A stretch of 64,000 bases of DNA from Conidiobolus incongruus B7586. Taxonomy: Eukaryota; Entomophthoromycota; Entomophthoromycetes; Entomophthorales; Conidiobolaceae. Below, in pieces: positions 58,477 through 64,000 of the stretch. The translations under genes were made by a program, and so were the position numbers. The stretch is from NCBI GenBank assembly GCA_000697335.1, contig JNEM01012718.1, forward strand, positions 1-64,000, read 5' to 3'. How positions within the stretch are numbered: the stretch's first letter is position 1; each line of letters opens with the position of its first letter. The notes beneath the pieces are model-generated. The model had not been told where the DNA came from and searched no databases. It worked only from the letters and a program-made list of their open reading frames with translations.

Positions 58477-61464
58477 TATGTATAATTCAAAATCATGAAT
58501 TTTGTTGCAATAGTATTAATATCTTATGAAAATATTTAGTAGAAAAATAAAAAATAATAATCACTGTGGAATTAACTGTATCACCCTTTGAGTTCCATTA
58601 GCTTGACTAGGTCTTGGACTTTATTGACTTTTAGTGCACCCTCTGATTGATTTCTTAATTTTGGATTATAGCAACATGGCAGATATTGATTATTTTTCTA
58701 TTATTAATTAATTAATTAATTACATTTGACTGAATAAATTGTTTATTCATCAATATGACCAACGTCTAAAATTTCGTAATAGATTAAGTGGATAATAATA
58801 TAACAGTATTTTGATAAATATCAAAAACAATTTTATCACATAACAATAATCCAATTAAATTTAATTTAGAATAAATTTAATAATATCTCCCATTATTACT
58901 TGGGAAATAGAATTAAATTAGTTGTAAGATTTTCCGCAATTGTTTAAAATTTCTATTATTATAAAAAATATAAATATATAAATTTTTATTCTCACCTAAA
59001 TAATATTACTTAAAAATGATTTCATTTATTATCATAAAAAACTCTTTTTTTACTTTTCTTCAAATATATTTTATAAATATTAGTATAAATAATTTATAAA
59101 ATATTAATAGTATTATTATTATTATATTTTTTGTAAAAATTAATTTTATTTAATAAATTTCTTTTCAGTTTCGGAGAATATAATTAAATTAATGCATTAT
59201 TTAGACATATAAGATCTAGAATTTTAATGCTAATATTTAATTAAATATGTCAATAACTAGAAAAATTTTAATATTAAATAATAATTTGTTTTAAAATTTA
59301 GTTTATAAATAATGGTAATTGAGATGAAAATCATATTAATATAGTAGTAAAGTTATATATCTGATTATTATTATAATTTATATATATGATAATGAAATTT
59401 CTCAGGCATTGTACTTTTAAATAATGGAAAAATGTTATAATTCCTAATACAAATGTTGAAAAAAAAGTTTGCAAAATTAATTAAATTCTCTATTTTACCA
59501 ATTTTATAAAATATAATATTAATTCAAGTCTCAATATTTTAATATATAGCGTTGAATTAAATTCATAATAGTTTTTGATATTAATAATTTAGATTATATA
59601 TTATAAAAGAATATCTTCCACAAACTTCATTAATATTCCAATTTTTCAAATTAAATTTGCAATTATATCTGATGATGACTAAATTCTATATCAGTACAAT
59701 TAATAAAATTATGCAGATTTAAAAATAATTATTATAAGATGCAAATATTGATAGATATTCACAAAATAGACTAATTGTACTATATAATTCTCTACTTACA
59801 GTTTATCTACAAATTAACTATCTTAATAAATATATTTAGATTAAGTTCAGATTTTATTATTTGATTAAAAAAATAAATATTACTTTATGAAACTATGATA
59901 AAAGATAGTATTTCAAATGTTTATTAAAACAACCAAAATGATATTGGATATTGAATTTTTATAAATTGATATTTAATAAATGATTAATATATATGTTGAG
60001 ATGCCTTGAATCGTTGTATATAATTAAATTTTGATATCATCAAATTTCAGTAATGAAATACTAATTTTGCTATTAAAATATATTGTTTTATTTATATATT
60101 AGAATGCTAGTGACTAATCAATAGTTTCCAAAATAATTATTAATTTATAAAATTTTTTTTCTATATTAATCGAAATAAAAATATTCTTTGGCATTTTTTT
60201 TTAAAATAATATATGGTTATTATAATAGGGCATTTATATTCTCAAACCTTATTATTGATAGATTTTAGGAAAATATATGGTTGATTAACATACATATCTG
60301 ATGTTTCACAATTATTTTTTTCTTCAAGATTTGAGTCCGTGAATAATATGAGTTTTTTAATTTTAAATTTAATTATATTATCCATACTTTTGGGTTCAGA
60401 ATTTATACTATTATATTACAAGTTAGTAATATCTTTGGATTATTATTTGAATATAGCTTATTAATTTGATATATTTTAGTGCCAAATCATATGGGTAATG
60501 AACTAATATTTTAAAAAGGAGAATATTTAATGATCATACATAAGATTTTAATTGGAAGTCAAGTAATATTTGGTCCATTCTCTTATAAAATGTCTATGAA
60601 ATATGATATATCATTAAACAAATATGTATATAAGTATCATTTATATAGTATATTATAATAATCAATAGCTATTCCAATTATTCCACATATTTCAAAACTA
60701 AAAAATCGAAGTTATTTTTAATCTATACTAGAATACAAACACGAAATTGTAAATTATATTATAATATTTGTAAAGAAATCATAACGATATTTGAAAAATT
60801 GAAAATATTTCTGAAGTATTATTTTAGATTTTGATTATACTCAACTTTTATAAAATAAAATATTAATTGTTTAAGTATTAAGAAATGATTTTATAATAAT
60901 ATTTTAAAATCGAGTAGATGAAGAGATTTCTAATGCCTTTATTTATAACAATACTATTTATCAACATAAACGATGTTCAATTATTTTCAAACTATAGCAT
61001 AGCTGTTATATGTTATATTATATTTTACTTATTAATCTATCAATAAAGGAATCAAAATAATATTTTGCATTTCTTTAGGTAGGTAAATTAAAACATTCAT
61101 ATGAAATCCTTATTACAGATATTATTTATAATTTTATATTAATATGAACTTTATTAAAGATATATAAAATAATATTTTTCAATCTTTGATATTTAATCTT
61201 CAAAATATAATCAAATTGAATCCCATAAGCTGAATATATAAAAATTTAATTCAAATAAATAAGTTGATATGGAGTAAATCAAAATAAATATAATTCATAA
61301 TAATATAAGGTATAATTATATACAAAAATAAAGCAGTAAAATTATAATATTATTATCAAGTATAAATAATAATTTCGCACTATATATATTTGCAATCAAA
61401 TAACATTTTGATTTTGAGATCTAACTTTGATTAATTTTTTAGTTATATTTTATATATAAAAAAA
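58477..61464. other. 3-kb AT-rich gene-poor region
   Basis: Apart from the short coding-like patch at 58581-58700, no ORF, RNA gene or recognisable element is seen. The last 100 bp before 61465 must hold the mL67 promoter. Confidence 0.45.
58581..58700 (-). CDS. coding-like patch, possible terminal exon with SAP/HeH-like motif
   Basis: An open minus-strand reading of about 39 codons ending at a stop: NNQYLPCCYNPKLRNQSEGA then LKVNKVQDLVKLMELKG. Composition is clearly richer than the flanks. The KVQDLVKLMELKG piece resembles the first helix and turn of SAP/HeH DNA-binding motifs. An AG acceptor-like ATAATAG precedes it, but no upstream exon is found. It may be a pseudogene or transposon relic. 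Confidence 0.25.
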
Positions 61465-62140
61465 ATGAAACTTAATTTATCTAAACCTGTTGCCTCTAAC
61501 AAATCTCCCTTGGTTTATCTTTTTTATAATGTCCTTGAAAAACAAGCTATTGTAACTAGATTCCCTTATATTAAGGTAATTAACTTATTATACTTTTATA
61601 TTATTTTTATAATTAATTATTTAGGAACATAACACTTATCAAATTGGTACCATTAGTCCCAAAATAAGAAAGGATCACTGGAAACCCATTTTAGTTATCA
61701 GTGGATTTACTCAAGAAAAAACTGCTGATATTGTATTCCACAGCTTAGCCACTTACCCCAAAGAATTACGCGATGAAAGCTGGAAGACTTTACCCAAAAA
61801 TTTAAAGGTTGCCGCTTTAAAGAACCAAATTGAACATAAAATAAGTGCTACTTGCCGAGTTTTGGAAGATTTACCCAACTACATTCAAGACACTCAGGTT
61901 TTTCCCGAGCCCATCGCTAAGGATGACTTAAAATTGACCTGTTATTGGGAAACAGATTACTGGAAGAATTTAATTGAAAAATACAATCTTCAATGGCCAG
62001 ACTATATCTCTCATGATAAATTAAAATTAATTAGAGGTAGATCTATTGCCAACGAACAATTTAGAACTGTTCAATCCGGCTTCGGTAGATTGAACGAAAT
62101 CAACAAGCTTTTAAAAGATCGTAAAGAACAAACCGCTTAA
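61465..62140 (+). CDS. mitochondrial large-ribosome subunit protein mL67 / Mhr1-like
   Basis: Two exons encode about 204 residues. The N-terminal region reads PLVYLFYNVLEKQAIVTRFP and then PKIRKDHWKPILVISGF, matching the family core Y.F.N..T.Q......RKDYWKP. Then RDESWKTLPKN corresponds to the HELxW motif, and LKLTCYWETDYWKNLIEKYN with LQWPDYISHDKL to the later tryptophan-rich block. In fungi this protein is a mitoribosomal subunit, and in yeast (Mhr1) it also takes part in mitochondrial DNA recombination. A basic N-terminus fits mitochondrial import. The assignment rests on motif order and is good but not beyond doubt. Confidence 0.75.
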
Positions 62141-62580
62141 ATTATTAAACTTTATCTAAATTAATAGAATTACAATTATTTGAATATTATTTTATTAAAT
62201 TTTATATCTTATAAATTTTTAAAATTTATTAAAAGATATATACTATCAAAATTTTTCTAATTATCATCAATTTAGAGTTAAAACCTAGTTTACTGCCTAT
62301 TTATTTAACAAAATCCAATTTTTTCACATTATTGATATAATCTTCAAAATTAATACTTGTTTTACAAAAGTTTCTTAAAAATATATATATATTGATTAGA
62401 TGTTAATACAAAATAAAAGATGTAAATCCCATAATAAAAAAATATTAATGATATTATTATAAAGATAAGTAATTAAGTTAAAGAAAAAATATAATTGAAT
62501 AAACTTCCATAAAAATTTAAAATTATTAAAAAATTATTAAAATAAGCAAGAAGTAAATAATTCAATAATATTTAATTATA
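62141..62580. other. intergenic DNA between mL67 and SEH1
   Basis: A 440-bp AT-rich spacer holding the mL67 3' end and the SEH1 promoter. No specific site is recognised. Confidence 0.4.
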
Positions 62581-63878
62581 ATGAGCGTTCAAACCAACTC
62601 AGATTTATTTCACGATGAATTGATTCACGATGTCGAATATAATTTTTATGGTGACAAGTTGGCTTCAGTTAGTTCGGATTGTAAGGTTAAAGTTACAGAC
62701 CTTCAACCTGATGCAGAATCTAAAATCAATGATTATTGGAAAGTAAGAGGTTTTTAAGTATTGGTAGAATAAATTAACTGAGGAAATTTGTTAGGCTCAC
62801 TCTGCCCCTATTTTAAGGGTTGCTTGGACAGATCCACAATTCGGTCAGATTTTAGCTACATGTTCATTTGATAAACTTGTAAAAATTTGGGAAGAACAAG
62901 ATCATGGTAATTATTTCTCAATTTTATAAATAATAATACCTGTTTATTCATCATTCTTTATTTTTTTATTTAGAACCTAAAAACTCTGGTAAAAGATGGA
63001 TTGAACGTGCTCAACTCGTCGAAAGTAAAGGTACAGTTTACGATATTGCATTCTGTCCAAGTCACCTGGGTCTCAAATTGGCTGCTGCATCCTCCGAAGG
63101 TATTGTCAGAATTTACGAAGCCATGGATGTAGTTAACCTCGCAAGTTGGACGGTAATGGAGGAGTTCCATGTTAATGGTGTTGAAAATCAATCAGTTTCA
63201 AATCCTCATGAGACTGAAGTACGCTATTGTTTGTCATGGTGTCCATCATATGTACCCTCCGGCTATCTTGCCGTCGGTTCCGGTACTTTCAACTCAGTTA
63301 AGATTTTCCAAAATGAAGGCAGCGCTTGGAATAATGTTCTAACCTTGGATGGTCATCAAGGAATTGTCAACGATGTCGCTTGGGCGAATACGATGGGCAG
63401 ACCATACCATCTTATCGCAACTGCATGTCACGACGGAAAGGTCAGAATTTATCAAGTAACATTACCAAGCAAATCTGAAGGATTATCTACACTTCCTTCC
63501 TCCCCTCAACCTTCTAATGAGCAACATCACTCCGCTCTTGCATCGGGTTCACCCACACCACAGCCTTCTCTTTTACCCCCTAAACACACTTCCCAACTCG
63601 TTGCTGAGTTTGGCGATCACCAAGCGCCAGTATGGCGTGTCAAATGGAATATTACAGGCACAGTACTTTCATCATCAGGTGACGATGGTAAAATTCGCCT
63701 CTGGAAGTCCAACAATGCTGGAGTTTGGAGATGTATCTCGTCCGTCAGCTTAGATAACAATATTCCTTCCAACACATCTATGCATAACAATCCAGTTGCA
63801 AGTGGTAGTATTTCAATTTCCAACTCTCAAAATAACATGCATTCAATGAATGTTATACCATTACCAACTCATGACTAA
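62581..63878 (+). CDS. SEH1: nucleoporin/SEA-complex WD-repeat protein Seh1
   Basis: A WD40 beta-propeller that completes its blades with Nup85 in the Y-complex of the nuclear pore and also serves the SEA/GATOR2 complex on the vacuole. Three exons give about 400 residues. The first blade reads HDELIHDVEYNFYGDKLASV and SSDCKVKVTDL. Then PILRVAWTDPQFGQILATCS with FDKLVKIWEEQ follows, then the Seh1-specific KRWIERAQLVESKGTVYDIA with FCPSHLGLKLAAASSEG. Later blades are GHQGIVNDVAWANTMGRPYH and CHDGKVRIYQV, an inserted Ser/Pro-rich loop of about 40 residues, and APVWRVKWNITGTVLSSSGD with DGKIRLWKS. A Ser/Asn-rich tail ends the protein. Sec13 is excluded by the Seh1-type third blade. Confidence 0.95.
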
Positions 63879-64000
63879 TTTACTTTTTTGATTCAATGAA
63901 TCTATATTGGATGGATATCGAATTAGGAAGATATTGAATTTTAATTTAATCGTTGTCAACTAATATTTATATTACCTTTTGAATAAATTTCAATACTCTG
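63879..64000. other. 3' flank of SEH1 to window end
   Basis: About 120 bp of AT-rich DNA after the SEH1 stop; nothing further is visible. Confidence 0.4.

Noticed and set aside
63078-63878. Sec13 identity for the WD-repeat protein
   Set aside because: The KRWIERAQLVESKGTVYDIA block and long insert are Seh1-specific.

Overview
The window looks like a chromosome segment from an early-diverging fungus. Intergenic DNA is extremely AT-rich. Genes are small and mostly carry several 45-80 nt GT-AG introns. Fungus-specific families occur: a mitoribosomal mL67/Mhr1-like protein, an fused MogA-MoeA molybdenum cofactor enzyme in fungal/gephyrin order, and a decayed white-collar-2-type PAS-GATA gene. 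A complex I subunit (NDUFB8 type) argues against anaerobic Neocallimastigomycota and against Saccharomyces-like yeasts. A Conidiobolus-like or harpellalean Zoopagomycota genome would fit, but the species cannot be fixed from this sequence alone.

Layout. 1-4.7 kb: transposon debris and a possible small secreted peptide. 4.7-10.4 kb: a dense cluster with an FMN split-barrel protein (BLI-3/GSP26-like), SAICAR synthetase (ADE1), RPB7 and a YFH7-like P-loop kinase. 10.4-13.5 kb: a tRNA-like relic, tRNA-His(GUG), and next to it a stack of five solo LTRs from two related families, all separated by the same pentamer ATCAG. 14-16.5 kb: a SMUBP2/Hcs1-type helicase gene that appears to need a 2-nt exon. 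16.8-19.1 kb: one copy of an AT-rich dispersed repeat, then a decayed WC-2-like gene. 21-30.5 kb: NUP188, p47/Shp1 and NDUFB8. 30.5-37.6 kb: a Tc1-type relic, TAF4 and the second copy of the AT-rich repeat. 38-46.2 kb: the molybdenum cofactor fusion enzyme, a GC-rich F-box-like/zinc-ligand ORF that looks foreign, a small coiled-coil gene, an ecto-nucleotide pyrophosphatase/phosphodiesterase and an unknown 171-residue protein. 47-50 kb: an orphan exon and transketolase. 50-56 kb: a gene desert. 57-64 kb: an intronless hexokinase, mL67/Mhr1 and SEH1.

The genes are mostly unrelated housekeeping functions: purine synthesis, Pol II transcription (RPB7, TAF4), nuclear pore (NUP188, SEH1), Cdc48 adaptor, respiration, sugar metabolism and molybdenum cofactor. 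No operon-like system is evident. The most unusual signals are the serial LTR insertions into one 5-bp site beside tRNA-His, the apparent 2-nt exon in the helicase, the decayed light-regulator gene with its exon phases still legible, the dispersed repeat pair with C-to-T/G-to-A skew, and the GC-rich orphan ORF.
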